A stretch of DNA of 7,852 nucleotides from Hadesarchaea archaeon (lineage in GTDB: Archaea; Hadarchaeota; Hadarchaeia; Hadarchaeales; Hadarchaeaceae). The stretch lies in NCBI GenBank assembly GCA_003661465.1, contig QMWE01000040.1:1-7852 (forward strand), in the 5' to 3' direction. The position numbers were made by a program, and so were the translations under genes. Below, one piece after another: positions 7,134 through 7,852 of this stretch (the stretch's first letter is position 1; every line of letters begins with the position of its first letter). The notes under the pieces were generated by a model. It saw only the letters and a list, made by a program, of their open reading frames with translations. It was not told the DNA's origin and did no database searches.

Positions 7134-7820
7134 ATGCCTATCACGTTTCTGGTAGGTCTGGCCTTCTCGGCAGGGATAATCGCTTTCTTCAACCCTTGCT
7201 CCTACGTAATGCTTCCCGCGTACATCTCGTACGTTTTGGGTAAAAAGGAAAAGCACCTGACTACACCGACGAGGAGAGTGGTGAACGGCATAGCCTTCGG
7301 GGGGGCCGCGACCATCGGGTTTCTATCCGTATTCCTCCTGCTCGGCATGCTGGTGTCCATGGCCGGAGAGACCATAAAACCGTTTTATCCGTGGGTACTG
7401 GTCGGCGTCGGAACCATTCTAATCGCGCTTGGGTCCCTCTGGCTGGCTGGCATCCAAGTGCACATACCCTTTGTTCCACGAGGGCACATCAAGGCAACGT
7501 ATATGGGATTTTATTTTTTTGGAATCGTTTACGCACTTGCAGCGATTGCCTGCGTGTTTCCGGTTTTTCTCATGATCGTCTTCTCAGCTCTCTCCTCCGG
7601 CGGTCTTCTCCTAGGGATGATCATCTTCCTCGTGTACGCGGTGGGGATGGGGGCCATGATGATCACGGTCTCGGTTGCGGTGGCCCTTTCCAAGGAGCTG
7701 TTACTCCAGCGTTTTCGGTCACTGTCGCGCTATATCCACGGCGCAAGTGCTGTGATCCTGATCCTCGCGGGAATCTATATCTTGATACACTGGTACACAG
7801 CTTTTGTGGCTGGGGGATAA
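7134..7820 (+). CDS. ccdA: CcdA-family thiol-disulfide (electron) transporter
   Basis: This 228-residue integral membrane protein should carry reducing equivalents from cytoplasmic thioredoxin across the membrane to the TlpA-like protein encoded just upstream. It has about six hydrophobic segments (near 5-30, 50-75, 86-108, 122-150, 156-184 and 203-222), as expected for the short CcdA form of the DsbD membrane domain. The two redox cysteines are visible in their family contexts: Cys22 in FFNPCSYVMLPAY in the first segment and Cys140 in AIACVFPVF in the fourth. The start at 7134 is chosen for its ribosome binding site; a GTG at 7125 would add three residues and overlap the previous stop by four bases. 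Tight spacing to the thioredoxin gene implies co-translation. The 32 bases after the stop contain no recognisable terminator or further gene. Confidence 0.92.
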   Translation: MPITFLVGLAFSAGIIAFFNPCSYVMLPAYISYVLGKKEKHLTTPTRRVVNGIAFGGAATIGFLSVFLLLGMLVSMAGETIKPFYPWVLVGVGTILIALGSLWLAGIQVHIPFVPRGHIKATYMGFYFFGIVYALAAIACVFPVFLMIVFSALSSGGLLLGMIIFLVYAVGMGAMMITVSVAVALSKELLLQRFRSLSRYIHGASAVILILAGIYILIHWYTAFVAGG

Positions 7821-7852
7821 CAGAAAAATAAACCCGGCATAACACTTGAAAA

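Noticed and set aside
7821..7852. Possible terminator or new gene after ccdA
   Set aside because: The 32 bases contain no hairpin, no T-rich run on the plus strand and no start codon with a ribosome binding site.

Overview
The window looks archaeal. It holds an aldehyde:ferredoxin oxidoreductase of the tungstopterin family, an archaeal-style type IV pilus/archaellum-like secretion ATPase, a double-module TadC/FlaJ-like membrane protein, and promoters that fit leaderless or short-leader transcripts. The exact lineage cannot be fixed from the sequence. An uncultivated, probably anaerobic archaeon of the broad euryarchaeal type is a reasonable guess, no more.

The layout is two divergent units sharing a 65-base intergenic region (6458-6522). 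To the left, on the minus strand, lie four genes in a row: the oxidoreductase (6457-4646), a secretion ATPase with an N-terminal zinc ribbon (4618-2366), a duplicated TadC/FlaJ-type platform protein (2393-408), and a GTG-started surface protein with a pilin-like N-terminus and an Ig-like domain (407 to the window edge, incomplete). The last three genes overlap or abut (28-base overlap, then TAA directly followed by GTG), so they are almost certainly co-translated. The oxidoreductase is 27 bases upstream of the ATPase and may be co-transcribed.

To the right, on the plus strand, lie a membrane-anchored TlpA-like thioredoxin (6523-7128) and a CcdA-type thiol-disulfide transporter (7134-7820). 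CcdA would carry reducing power across the membrane to the outward-facing thioredoxin domain, which in turn would reduce or isomerise disulfides in exported proteins.

The ATPase, platform and pilin-like genes together form the core of a type IV filament or secretion machine: motor, membrane platform and a candidate subunit or surface-exposed cargo. The gene families are known. The points worth following up are the atypical nucleotide-binding motifs of the ATPase, its zinc ribbon, the Ig-bearing pilin-like protein, and the placement of a metabolic oxidoreductase at the head of the cluster. I found no CRISPR array, tRNA, rRNA, insertion sequence or broken gene.
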